A stretch of 64,000 nucleotides of DNA from Pseudomonas fluorescens (GCF_902497875.1 NZ_CABVHY010000004.1:186001-250000), one strand, 5' to 3'; positions 36,047 to 44,312 are shown, numbered from the stretch's first letter. Program-made: numbers and translations. Notes: generated by a model not told the origin, from the sequence alone.

Positions 36047-37174
36047 ATGCAGAACACGCCGCCAGCACCGACTTTTGACTACCACGATCTGTTCGAGCGC
36101 GCGCCGATCGGCTATGTGCTGCTGGAAGCCTCGGGGCGTATCTGCAAGATCAACCAGACCGGCGCCGCGCTGTTGGGTTGGGACGCCGCATGGCTGACCG
36201 GTGAGTCGTTCGCGCGCTGGGTGGTGAGCGCCGACCGAGCGCAGTTTCACGCACACCTGAGCAAACTGAGCAGTCCTGGCGGCTGCGTCAGCCAGAAGTT
36301 GCGGGTCAAGAACCGCCAGGGACGGATAGCCACGCTGTGGCTCAAAAGCGACCGAGAGCCCAACGCCTGCGCACACACTGAACACTTTCGCACCGCGATG
36401 ATCGACGTGTCGGGCGAACAGGAGTCCGCACGGAAATTGCGCAGCCTGCAATCGCAGCTCACCCGGCTGGCTCGCCTGAATACCGCGGGTGAGCTGGCCT
36501 CCAGTCTGGCGCACGAACTGAATCAACCGCTGGGGACTGTTGTGCTCAGCTGTGAAGCAGCATTGCGGCTGTTGACCCCGGGTTCTGCCCAGACTGACGA
36601 ATTCATCGAAGCGCTGACTCAGGCCAGAGAGGCTGCGGCGTTTGCCAGCGACGTGGTTCGCCACTTGCGCGGTTTTTTGCAAAACAACGACGAAATGTCT
36701 ACCGATTGCGAGTTTTCTTCGCTGATCCAGGAGGTGACGATGCTGATCGAGGTCGATGCCAGGGACAGCGATATCGACCTGCGACTCGATATCCAGCGAG
36801 GCATGCCTTACGTGCGAGTCGATGTGGTGCAGATTGGCCAGGTGCTGGTGAACCTGGCCCATAACAGTATCGAAGCCATGCGCGAACAGGGCGGTATCGG
36901 CAATCGATTGACGATCATGGCCCGGGGGCAGGCCTCGGGAAAGATTCAGGTCAGTGTCACCGACACCGGTCCGGGCCTGGACCACAAGGAGATCGAGCGC
37001 ATCTTCAGCCCCTTTTACACCACCAAGAGCAACGGCATGGGCCTGGGGTTGTCCATCAGTCGCACGATTATCGAGGCCCATGGCGGAGAGCTGTGGGCCG
37101 ATCCCGGATCCACAGCCGGGGCCACGGTGCATTTCACCCTGCCGACACTTCAAGGTAACGGCCATGACGACTGA
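36047..37174 (+). CDS. PAS-domain sensor histidine kinase
   Basis: A 375-residue soluble kinase. One PAS domain spans residues about 12-125 (FERAPIGYVLLEASGRICKI), then HisKA with phospho-His in ELASSLAHELNQPLGTVVLS (HPK4/FixL-like) and the ATPase domain with LVNLAHNSIEAM, DTGPGLD and GMGLGLSISRTI. It has no membrane helix and no FixL-type haem signature that I can see. It overlaps the response regulator gene by 11 nt, forming a pair. The hydrogenase operon starts 177 nt after the pair, so control of hydrogenase expression is a good hypothesis, though the alcohol genes are also close. Confidence 0.88.
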   Translation: MQNTPPAPTFDYHDLFERAPIGYVLLEASGRICKINQTGAALLGWDAAWLTGESFARWVVSADRAQFHAHLSKLSSPGGCVSQKLRVKNRQGRIATLWLKSDREPNACAHTEHFRTAMIDVSGEQESARKLRSLQSQLTRLARLNTAGELASSLAHELNQPLGTVVLSCEAALRLLTPGSAQTDEFIEALTQAREAAAFASDVVRHLRGFLQNNDEMSTDCEFSSLIQEVTMLIEVDARDSDIDLRLDIQRGMPYVRVDVVQIGQVLVNLAHNSIEAMREQGGIGNRLTIMARGQASGKIQVSVTDTGPGLDHKEIERIFSPFYTTKSNGMGLGLSISRTIIEAHGGELWADPGSTAGATVHFTLPTLQGNGHDD

Positions 37175-37787
37175 GCAGGTCATACACGTGGTGGATGATG
37201 ACCGGCTGTTTCTCGCCGCCCTTGAGCGCACCCTCGGATCCACCGGCCTGGAGGTCCGCACCTATACCTGCGCGAAGATCTTTCTCGAGCGCTTCGACCC
37301 CCAGCAGCCCGGATGCCTGATCACCGATCTGCGCATGCCGGACACCGGAGGCCTGGAGTTGCAAAAACGCCTGAAAGAACTGCAGGTCCGAATACCCATC
37401 ATTTTCATCAGCGGCCATGCCAACGCCAGTACCGCGGTGGCCGCACTCAAGTCCGGCGCGGTGGATTTCCTGGAAAAACCCTTCAGCGAAAAGGACTTGC
37501 TGGCCAGCGTCCATCAAGCCCTGGACAAAGACCTCGACGACCGCCGGCTGGCCCGCGAACAGGCGCTGGTGCAGCAGCGCTACAGCAACCTGTCGCCCCG
37601 GGAGCAGCAAGTCTTCGTGCTGGTGGTGTCGGACCTGCCCAACAAGAAAATCGCCCGGGAACTGATGATCAGCCCGCGGACCGTCGAACACCACCGCGAG
37701 CACCTCATGCTCAAGATGCAGGCGCACTCCACCGCCGAACTCATCACCATGGCGGTCCTGTGCGGTATCCACCAACTGCGTTTGTAA
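37164..37787 (+). CDS. FixJ/NarL-type response regulator
   Basis: A 207-residue two-domain regulator. The receiver (residues about 7-120) has VVDDD, the phospho-Asp in CLITDLRMPDTGG, FISGHA and the Lys in FLEKPFSEKD. The LuxR-type helix-turn-helix follows at about 140-200 (LSPREQQVFVLVVSDLPNKKIARELMI, here cited as LSPREQQVFVLV and ISPRTVEHHREHL). It is coupled to the upstream PAS kinase gene. Being the last gene before the hydrogenase promoter region, its likely target is next door, where a tandem repeat is present. Confidence 0.9.
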   Translation: MTTEQVIHVVDDDRLFLAALERTLGSTGLEVRTYTCAKIFLERFDPQQPGCLITDLRMPDTGGLELQKRLKELQVRIPIIFISGHANASTAVAALKSGAVDFLEKPFSEKDLLASVHQALDKDLDDRRLAREQALVQQRYSNLSPREQQVFVLVVSDLPNKKIARELMISPRTVEHHREHLMLKMQAHSTAELITMAVLCGIHQLRL

Positions 37788-37814
37788 ACACCGCCCCCCG
37801 TTCTCAACGCCTGA

Positions 37815-37841
37815 TAGGTAGCCACACCTAGGTAGTCGCAC
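37815..37841 (+). promoter_or_regulatory. Tandem direct repeat upstream of the hydrogenase operon
   Basis: TAGGTAGCCACAC and TAGGTAGTCGCAC, two 13-mers with two mismatches and a 14-nt period, lie about 125-150 nt before the small-subunit start. Direct repeats of this spacing are common for NarL/FixJ-type regulators, whose gene ends 28 nt upstream. No obvious -24/-12 element was found nearby. Confidence 0.5.
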
Positions 37842-37934
37842 GCTTGGTCAGGCTTCCTGGCTTGGGATACAAAGCAAGCTGAGTAGCCCGGTCTGATGAC
37901 GGCCCTGCTTTACGCATCGACCGAACCCTGCAAG

Positions 37935-37948
37935 GCATGAATTCATGC
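37935..37948. promoter_or_regulatory. Perfect palindrome in the hydrogenase leader
   Basis: GCATGAATTCATGC is a perfect 14-bp palindrome 16 nt before the small-subunit ATG and 3-4 nt before the CAGGAGG ribosome binding site. It could be a repressor operator or an RNA hairpin affecting initiation. Confidence 0.45.
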
Positions 37949-37964
37949 GATCAGGAGGCAGACC

Positions 37965-39032
37965 ATGGCCGATATGCCCAGCGTCCCCTACGGACGCAAG
38001 ACACAACGCAAACCCGACCTCAAAGAAGTCCACATCATCTGGATCAACGATGGCATGAGCTGTGACGGCGATTCGATCTCGATCACCGCCGCCACCCTGC
38101 CCAGCATCGAAGACGTGGTGCTGGGCGCGATTCCGGGCCTGCCCAAGGTCCATTTGCACAACCCTGACCTGTGTTATGAGGTCGGTGAAGAGTTGATGCA
38201 GTACTGGCACCAGGCAGCGCGTGGCGAGATCGATTTCGTGCTGGTGATGGAAGGCTCGATCCCCAACGAAAACCTCAGCGGTGAAGGTTACTGGGCCTAC
38301 ATGGGTAACGACCCGCAGACCGGCGAACCGATCACCATTCCCGAATGGCTTGACCGCCTGTCTCCCAAGGCCCTGGCGGTGGTGGCCTGCGGCACCTGCG
38401 CGACCTACGGCGGCATCCACGCAATGCAGGGCAACGTCACTGGGTGCATGGGCGTCAACGACTACCTGGGCTGGAACTGGAAGTCCAAGGCCGGATTGCC
38501 GGTGGTGAATGTGCCGGGCTGCCCGGTGCAGCCGGACAACTTCATGGAGACGCTGCTGTACCTGCTGCGCCAGCTTGCCGGCGTCGCGCCGATGATCCCG
38601 CTGGACGATGCCGGTCGTCCGACCTGGCTGTTCGGCAAGACGGTGCACGAAGGCTGCGACCGCGCCGGTTACTACGAGCAGGGTAACTTCGCCAAGGAAT
38701 ATGGCCAGCCGCAGTGCATCGTCAAGCTCGGCTGCTGGGGGCCGGTGGTGCAGTGCAATGTGCCCAAACGCGGCTGGATGGATGGCATCGGCGGTTGCCC
38801 GAATGTCGGTGGTATCTGCATCGGTTGCACCATGCCCGGTTTCCCCGACAAGTTCATGCCGTTCATGGATGAGCCGCCGGGAGCGGTGTTCTCCTCCAAT
38901 CTGGTCAGGCCTTACGGCAAGTTGGTCAGGTGGCTGCGCGGCTTCACCAACGACACCCTCAACAAAGAACCTAAATGGCGGCATAACCGGCCGGAACTGA
39001 CCACCGACCCACCTCCAGAAATTCGTCGTTAG
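37965..39032 (+). CDS. hhyS: [NiFe]-hydrogenase small subunit, group 1h (high-affinity, actinobacterial type)
   Basis: A 355-residue iron-sulfur subunit. It matches group 1h enzymes (Streptomyces/Mycobacterium Hhy, Ralstonia AH): WINDGMSCDGDSISITAATL at the N-terminus, CGTCATYGGIHAMQGN, GCPVQPDNFMETLLYLL, HEGCDRAGYYEQGNFAKEYG, then LGCWGPVVQCNVPKRGW and GGCPNVGGICIGCTMPGFPD. Where standard enzymes have Cys-x-x-Cys for the proximal cluster, here Cys33 is followed by Asp36, so a 3-Cys/1-Asp ligand set is expected. There is no twin-arginine signal, so the enzyme stays in the cytoplasm. AGGAGG lies 7 nt before the ATG. It passes electrons from the large subunit; no obvious membrane cytochrome partner is encoded. 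Confidence 0.95.
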   Translation: MADMPSVPYGRKTQRKPDLKEVHIIWINDGMSCDGDSISITAATLPSIEDVVLGAIPGLPKVHLHNPDLCYEVGEELMQYWHQAARGEIDFVLVMEGSIPNENLSGEGYWAYMGNDPQTGEPITIPEWLDRLSPKALAVVACGTCATYGGIHAMQGNVTGCMGVNDYLGWNWKSKAGLPVVNVPGCPVQPDNFMETLLYLLRQLAGVAPMIPLDDAGRPTWLFGKTVHEGCDRAGYYEQGNFAKEYGQPQCIVKLGCWGPVVQCNVPKRGWMDGIGGCPNVGGICIGCTMPGFPDKFMPFMDEPPGAVFSSNLVRPYGKLVRWLRGFTNDTLNKEPKWRHNRPELTTDPPPEIRR

Positions 39033-39065
39033 TGGCCAACCGTATCGAGCCAGGAGGAATACCCC

Positions 39066-40913
39066 ATGGCGATCACCGAGAAAGACGTCACCACCCAGCC
39101 CAGGGACGCGACCGAGAAGCAGCCCGGAAAACTGATTGCGATGAACTGGGACCCGATCACCCGGATCGTCGGCAGCCTGGGCATCTACACCAAGATCGAC
39201 TTCGAAAACCGCGAAGTCGCCGAATGCCACAGTACCTCTTCGATCTTCCGCGGCTATTCGGTGTTCATGAAGGGCAAGGACCCGCGTGACGCGCACTTCA
39301 TTACCAGCCGTATTTGCGGCATCTGTGGCGACAACCACTGCGTGTGCTCGGTCTATGCGCAGAACATGGCCTATGGCATCCGCCCTCCGGCCATCGCCGA
39401 ATGGATCATCAACCTGGGTGAAGCGGCCGAATACATGTTCGACCACAACATCTTCCAGGACAATCTGCTGATGGTCGACTTTTGCGCGAGGATGGTCCAG
39501 GAGACCAACCCGGGCGTCTGGGAACAGGCGCAACACACCCCGGCACCGAATGCCGACAAGCACGGCTACAAGACCATCGCCGACATCATGACCGCGCTCA
39601 ACCCGTTCGAAGGCGAGTTCTATCGCGAGACCCTGATGGTCTCGCGCTACACCCGGGAAATGATCTGCCTGATGGAGGGGCGCCACGTTCACCCTTCGAC
39701 CATTTACCCCGGTGGCGTCGGCACCGTGCCAACGGTGCAGCTGTTCACCGACTACCTGACCCGGCTGATGAAGTACTGCGAATTCATGAAGCGTTGTCTG
39801 CCGCTGCATGACGACATCTTCGACTTCTTCTACGAAGCCCTGCCCGGTTACGAGGAAGTCGGCCGGCGGCGCATCCTGCTCGGGTGCTGGGGCGCGTTCA
39901 ACGACCCCGACCATTGCGACTATCAGTACAAGCATATGACCAGTTGGGGACGATCGATGTTCGTCACCCCCGGGGTGGTGGTCGACGGCGAACTGGTGAC
40001 CACCGACCTGGTGGAGATCAACCTGCAGATGCGCATCCTGCTCGGCAGTTCCTACTACGACAGTTGGGAAAAACGTCCGCGACTGGTTGAGCGAGACCCC
40101 TTGGGCAACGTGGTGGACATCAACCACCCCTGGAACCAGACCACCGTCCCGCGTCCGCAGAAACGCAATTTTGACGACAAGTATTCCTGGGTCATGTCAC
40201 CCCGCTGGCTGGATAAACGCACCGGCGATCACCTGGCGCTGGATACCGGCGGTGGCGCGCTGGCCCGGCTGTGGGCCACGGCACTGGCCGGGCTGGTCGA
40301 CATCGGCTACATCAAGGCCACCGGCCACAGCGTCAGGATGTACCTGCCACAAACCGCGCTCAAACCCGAGGTGGAGTTCGAGTGGCACATCCCCCAATGG
40401 AGCAACGCCATCGAGCGCGATCGCGCCCGGACCTACTTCCAGGTCTACGCCGCGTGCTGCGCCCTGCATTTTGTCGAGAAGGCCCTCGGCGAATTGCAGG
40501 CCGGCCATACCAAAACCTGGACCGAGTTCAAGGTCCCCGATGAGGCTATCGGCTGCGGCTTCCACGAAGCGGTTCGCGGGGTGCTGTCCCATCACCTGGT
40601 GATCAAGAACGGCAAGATCGCCAACTACCACCCCTACCCGCCTACCCCCTGGAATGCCAGCCCTCGGGATATCTACGGGACCCCCGGGCCATACGAAGAC
40701 GCGGTGCAGAACACGCCGATATTCGAGGAGAACGGACCGGATACCTTCAAGGGCATCGACATCATGCGCGCGGTGCGCAGCTTCGACCCTTGCCTGCCTT
40801 GCGGCGTGCATATGTACCTGGGTAACGGCAAGACCCTGAAAACCATCCATGCGCCCGGCAACTGCGGGCTTGGCCAGCCGGTCGATAGCGATGATGAGGA
40901 CTCGACATCATGA
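39066..40913 (+). CDS. hhyL: [NiFe]-hydrogenase large subunit, group 1h
   Basis: A 615-residue catalytic subunit. The L1 motif is SRICGICGDNHC (Ni-Fe ligands Cys84 and Cys87) and the L2 motif is SFDPCLPCGVH near residues 574-582 (Cys576 and Cys579). It oxidises H2 at low concentration in this class. After the final His a 33-residue tail, rich in Gly then Asp/Ser, would be removed by the protease encoded at 44309 once the metal centre is built. RBS AGGAGG lies before the ATG, 33 nt after hhyS. Its stop overlaps the next start (ATGA). The distinctive SSIFRGYSVFMKGKDPRDA and WEQAQHTPAPNADKHGYKTI segments are 1h-like. Confidence 0.95.
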   Translation: MAITEKDVTTQPRDATEKQPGKLIAMNWDPITRIVGSLGIYTKIDFENREVAECHSTSSIFRGYSVFMKGKDPRDAHFITSRICGICGDNHCVCSVYAQNMAYGIRPPAIAEWIINLGEAAEYMFDHNIFQDNLLMVDFCARMVQETNPGVWEQAQHTPAPNADKHGYKTIADIMTALNPFEGEFYRETLMVSRYTREMICLMEGRHVHPSTIYPGGVGTVPTVQLFTDYLTRLMKYCEFMKRCLPLHDDIFDFFYEALPGYEEVGRRRILLGCWGAFNDPDHCDYQYKHMTSWGRSMFVTPGVVVDGELVTTDLVEINLQMRILLGSSYYDSWEKRPRLVERDPLGNVVDINHPWNQTTVPRPQKRNFDDKYSWVMSPRWLDKRTGDHLALDTGGGALARLWATALAGLVDIGYIKATGHSVRMYLPQTALKPEVEFEWHIPQWSNAIERDRARTYFQVYAACCALHFVEKALGELQAGHTKTWTEFKVPDEAIGCGFHEAVRGVLSHHLVIKNGKIANYHPYPPTPWNASPRDIYGTPGPYEDAVQNTPIFEENGPDTFKGIDIMRAVRSFDPCLPCGVHMYLGNGKTLKTIHAPGNCGLGQPVDSDDEDSTS

Positions 40914-41479
40914 ACGGATACCGTCAGCAGGAACTGGATGAACAAGTGGAACGTCTGCAAGAACTGCTGGGCGCGCTGGACGAGCTGGCGGACCCCGCCG
41001 CCCGAAGCGCGGCCCGGGAACTCCTGCGGGTGGTGATCCGGCTGCACAGCCTGGGTCTGGCGGATCTCCTGGAAATAGTCCAGGAAGCGGGCAGCCAGCC
41101 GGCGGACACCTTGTTGCCGCGCTTCACCGCCAACCCCCGGGTGCGCGGCCTGTTGTTGCTGCACGATCTGCACCCGGAAGACCTGCCGACCCGCGCGCGC
41201 AAGGCGGTCGAGCGCCTGCGCCCGCACCTGGGAGTGAAAAATGTCCGCGCCGAGCTGGTCGCAGTGGAAGGCAATCGGGTGCGGCTCAGCGTCAGTGCCA
41301 GCGACCCGAATGGCGTGCTGCCAACGGCCGAACTGCTGCGCCAGGAGATCGAGCAGGTGTTACTGGAAATGATCCCCGATACCGATGAGTTGCTGATCGA
41401 GGGGTTGGACACCCTGGCCGCCCGTGCCGGGTTTGTCCCGCTGGTGTGGGTGAATCAACCGGTTGTGGCTGATAAGTGA
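40910..41479 (+). CDS. Hydrogenase-linked NifU-like protein
   Basis: A 189-residue protein translated from an ATGA overlap with hhyL. The N-terminal 80 residues are helical and charged (ELDEQVERLQELLGALDELA). Residues about 90-180 resemble the NifU C-terminal scaffold fold (ARKAVERLRPHLGVKNVRAE, then LRQEIEQVLLEMIPDTDELL). The metal-binding C-x-x-C of true NifU domains is absent and there is no Cys at all, so it cannot hold a cluster by itself. A protein of this kind recurs in group 1h operons. Docking or chaperoning of cluster delivery to HhyS is my inference. Confidence 0.75.
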   Translation: MNGYRQQELDEQVERLQELLGALDELADPAARSAARELLRVVIRLHSLGLADLLEIVQEAGSQPADTLLPRFTANPRVRGLLLLHDLHPEDLPTRARKAVERLRPHLGVKNVRAELVAVEGNRVRLSVSASDPNGVLPTAELLRQEIEQVLLEMIPDTDELLIEGLDTLAARAGFVPLVWVNQPVVADK

Positions 41480-41502
41480 ACGAGCGGCCCGCTCTATTAA
41501 TG

Positions 41503-41602
41503 TGGGAGCGAGCTTGCTCGCGATAGACGTTAACGATAACGCGTGTTTTCTGAATGAACGCGCCGCCCTTGCGTTCATCGCGAGCAAGCTCGCTCCTACA
41601 GG
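41503..41602. repeat. REP pair inside the hydrogenase operon
   Basis: Intact inverted arms GTGGGAGCGAGCTTGCTCGC and GCGAGCAAGCTCGCTCCTAC surround the core GACGTTAACGATAACGCGTG. It separates the NifU-like gene from the DUF5947 gene (163-nt gap), the only long spacer in an otherwise tightly overlapping operon, and may set differential expression of structural and accessory genes. Confidence 0.92.
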
Positions 41603-41642
41603 GGGCCGCGTTCGGTAACTGACTGGAGTGAGGACCGAGCAA

Positions 41643-42287
41643 ATGACCGAGACCACCGTAGCGCAACCGGATGCCTGGGTGGCCTCTCTCAAAGGCTTTC
41701 TCGGCATCGAGCGCAAACCGGTCGAGCACTGCGAGCTGTGCTACGCCGAGATCGAGCCCGGGCATGATCACCTGATCGAACCCGACACCCGACGCCTGCT
41801 TTGTGCCTGCCAGGCCTGCGCCCTGTTGTTCGACAGCCCCGAAGCCCGACGCTACCGCCGTGTGCCGCGCGAAGTGACTCGGCTAGAGCATTTCAATCTC
41901 AGCGATGCGCAATGGGACGCCTTGCTGATCCCGATCAACCTGGCTTTTTTCGTTCGCAGCTCAACCCAGGACCGGGTACTGGCCCTGTACCCCGGCCCGG
42001 CCGGTGCCACCGAGTCGACGCTGGCACTGCAAACCTGGGACGAACTGGCCGCCGCCAACCCGCTGCTCAAGGCGCTGCAACCGGATGTCGAAGCCCTGTT
42101 GGCCAACCGGATGGACGGCGCCCGCGAGTACTACCGCCTGCCCATTGACCGTTGTTATGAGTTGGTCGGGCTGATTCGCAGCCACTGGCATGGCCTGTCC
42201 GGCGGTCAGGATGTGCGGGCGGCGCAGCTGCGGTACTTCGAGCAACTGCGGGCCGAGACCAGCGCGGGAGGCCAAGACGATGCCTGA
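41643..42287 (+). CDS. DUF5947-like hydrogenase-associated protein
   Basis: A 214-residue protein recognised as the Cys-rich companion of group 1h operons. It has HCELCYAEIEPGHDHLIEP and LLCACQACALLFDSP, giving C-x2-C and C-x-C-x2-C sets that suggest a zinc or Fe-S site in the first 80 residues. The remainder is alpha/beta with no signature (YYRLPIDRCYELVGLIRSHW). A role in assembly or electron transfer is possible; no experiment is known to me. The ATG at 41643 follows GAGGACC. Its end overlaps the next gene by 8 nt. Confidence 0.78.
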   Translation: MTETTVAQPDAWVASLKGFLGIERKPVEHCELCYAEIEPGHDHLIEPDTRRLLCACQACALLFDSPEARRYRRVPREVTRLEHFNLSDAQWDALLIPINLAFFVRSSTQDRVLALYPGPAGATESTLALQTWDELAAANPLLKALQPDVEALLANRMDGAREYYRLPIDRCYELVGLIRSHWHGLSGGQDVRAAQLRYFEQLRAETSAGGQDDA

Positions 42288-42930
42288 GCTCACTATCAGC
42301 GTCCAGGGTGCGACGCCGGACAAATACTCGGCCGCCCCGACCCTGAACTTCGAACTGCTTATCCGTCAGCGCGGGCGACCGGTGCCGATCCAGAGCATTG
42401 CCTTGCAGTGCCAGATCCGCATCGAGACCAGCAAACGCCACTACGATCCGGCGGAGCAGGCACGCCTGAGCGATCTGTTCGGCGAACCCTCGCGCTGGGG
42501 CCAGACCCTGCACAACATGCTCTGGACCCATGCCAGCGTGGTAGTCCCGGGGTTTTCCGGCGAACGCAGCCAGGTCAACCTGCCGGTGCCCTGCAGCTTC
42601 GATTTCAACCTCGCCGCGACCAAGTACTTCCATGGCCTCGATCAAGGGTTGGTGCCGCTGCTGCTGTTGTATTCCGGGAGCGTGTTCTATCGCGACGACG
42701 AGGGCGCGCTGGCGATGGACCTGATCTCCTGGAATGAAGAGGCCCGATACGCCCTGCCGGTCGAGGTCTGGAAACAGATGATGGACCTTTACTACCCCAA
42801 CCAGAGCTGGCTGTGCATCAACCGCCAGGTGTTCGAAGCGTTGTACGACTACAAGCGCCGCTATGGCCACCCGGGTTTCGATGAAGCCCTGCTCAGCCTG
42901 CTGACCGACGTCAAGAGGGCCGCCTCATGA
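42280..42930 (+). CDS. DUF6084-like hydrogenase-associated protein
   Basis: A 216-residue protein beginning MPELTISVQGATPDKYSAAP, matching the conserved DUF6084 start. It looks beta-rich: LNFELLIRQRGRPVPIQSIA, LQCQIRIETSKRHYDPAEQA, VVVPGFSGERSQVNLPVPCS, with a later FYRDDEGALAMDLISWNEEA segment. No metal ligands or membrane helix are evident. Both neighbours overlap it (8 nt before, 4 nt after), so these accessory proteins are made together. A soluble chaperone-like or scaffold role with the hydrogenase is inferred. Confidence 0.75.
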   Translation: MPELTISVQGATPDKYSAAPTLNFELLIRQRGRPVPIQSIALQCQIRIETSKRHYDPAEQARLSDLFGEPSRWGQTLHNMLWTHASVVVPGFSGERSQVNLPVPCSFDFNLAATKYFHGLDQGLVPLLLLYSGSVFYRDDEGALAMDLISWNEEARYALPVEVWKQMMDLYYPNQSWLCINRQVFEALYDYKRRYGHPGFDEALLSLLTDVKRAAS

Positions 42931-44312
42931 ACCTGACACAGGTGCAACCGGTGGTCGATGCCGTCCTCTACGAAGGCTATATCCTCTACCCCTACCGCTC
43001 CACCACGGCGAAGAACCGCCAGCGCTGGACCTTCGGCGGCATCTATCCGCAGGTCTGGTTCGACGCCACCGAGGGTGGCGAACCCTGGCAGATGCAGACC
43101 CAGTGCCTGCTCGAAGGCCAACCCGACGCGCGTCTCGAGGTGCGGGTGCGCTTCCTGCAGCCGTTGGCCCGCGAGGTCGGCGAGCTGCAATCGGCATTGC
43201 CGGCCTGGTCAGAGGATCTGGAAGGTTTGAACCGGGCGCAGTGGAATCCGGTGCCATCGCTGACCCTGGGTGACCAGCAGTTTCATTGCTGGCAGGAAGC
43301 CGTGGAACGCGATCTGCTGGTGGCCGACTGTCCACTGAGCGAACTGCTGCAAGACGCCCGGAGTGTGCCTTTCGCTTTCGAAGGTCGCCGGGAACTGGAA
43401 CCGCTGCGCAGCGACGGCGCCATTCGCGGTGTGCTGCTGCGCAATCAGTGCGCGATCCAGGGGCGTGTCGAGCTGAAGCTTGCGCCCATCAGCGGACGGG
43501 TCTATCGCCTGACAGTGCGGATCGAAAATCATACCCGGATGGACCCCGCCAGCGTGACCGACCGTGAGCAGGCGAGTCTTTACAGTTTCGCCTCCACCCA
43601 TACCATTCTCGCGGTGCAGGACGCAGGCTTTGTCAGCCTGATGGACCCGCCGCCGGCGCTCCGGGACGCAGCGGCAGCTTGCGACAATCAAGGCACTTAT
43701 CCGGTGCTGATTGGTGAGCCCGGTGCCCGCGACACCCTGCTGTCTTCGCCGATCATTCTCTACGACTACCCGCAAGTCGCCCCGGAAAGCCTCGGCGAGT
43801 TTTTCGACTCCAGCGAGATCGACGAAATCCTCAGCCTGCGCATCCTGGCCATGACCGACGCGGAAAAACGCGAGATGGCCGCCCTCGACCCGCGCACCGC
43901 GGCGTTGCTGGCCCGCACCGAGGCCCTGGACAGCGACAGCTTCATGCGCCTGCATGGCGTGTTGCGTGATCCCCTGTCCGGGTCCGCCGCCGGGCCCCCT
44001 GCACTGCAGCCTGAGCCAGGCGGCCCTCGTCTGGCGTTTGACAGCAACGGCGGTGCGGCGCTGCGGGTCGGTGATCGGGTGCGCCTGCAACCCAAGCGTG
44101 GCGGCGACACCATGGACCTGGTGCTGGCGGGCAAAACCGCCGTGATCGAGGCCATCGAACGCGACTTCGAGGACCGGCTGCATGTGGCGGTGACCATCGA
44201 CGACGACCCCGGCCGCGAGTGGGGCCTGCAGCGAATGCCCGGGCACCGGTTCTTCTTCTCGCCCGAAGAAATCCAGCCGCTGGATTCCCCACCGCATGGG
44301 GGAACGCCATGA
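42927..44312 (+). CDS. Uncharacterised group 1h hydrogenase accessory protein
   Basis: A 461-residue cytoplasmic-looking protein that I do not recognise beyond its operon context. It starts AVLYEGYILYPYRSTTAKNR, a distinctive aromatic stretch, and has QRWTFGGIYPQVWFDATEGG, then long mixed alpha/beta regions and a C-terminal small beta domain (LRVGDRVRLQPKRGGDTMDL to GHRFFFSPEEIQPL). That C-terminal part resembles an SH3-like or KOW-type barrel. It has few Cys and no signal or membrane helix. Its start overlaps DUF6084 and its stop overlaps the protease gene, so it is translationally locked into hydrogenase maturation. Confidence 0.72.
   Translation: MNLTQVQPVVDAVLYEGYILYPYRSTTAKNRQRWTFGGIYPQVWFDATEGGEPWQMQTQCLLEGQPDARLEVRVRFLQPLAREVGELQSALPAWSEDLEGLNRAQWNPVPSLTLGDQQFHCWQEAVERDLLVADCPLSELLQDARSVPFAFEGRRELEPLRSDGAIRGVLLRNQCAIQGRVELKLAPISGRVYRLTVRIENHTRMDPASVTDREQASLYSFASTHTILAVQDAGFVSLMDPPPALRDAAAACDNQGTYPVLIGEPGARDTLLSSPIILYDYPQVAPESLGEFFDSSEIDEILSLRILAMTDAEKREMAALDPRTAALLARTEALDSDSFMRLHGVLRDPLSGSAAGPPALQPEPGGPRLAFDSNGGAALRVGDRVRLQPKRGGDTMDLVLAGKTAVIEAIERDFEDRLHVAVTIDDDPGREWGLQRMPGHRFFFSPEEIQPLDSPPHGGTP

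Noticed and set aside
37788..37964. Possible sigma-54 promoter before the hydrogenase
   Set aside because: GG and GC doublets are present near TGGCTTGGGATAC, but the spacing is 11-13 instead of 10 nt and TTGCA is missing.
37848..40127. Long minus-strand open frame of about 760 codons opposite the hydrogenase subunit genes
   Set aside because: It is a shadow of hhyS and hhyL, whose conserved motifs fix the plus-strand frames. High-GC codon bias commonly opens long antisense frames, and it has no recognisable domain.
37965..40913. Classification as ordinary membrane-bound uptake hydrogenase (HupSL/HyaAB)
   Set aside because: There is no Tat signal, no cytochrome b gene, the proximal motif has Asp, and the companions are of the group 1h type.
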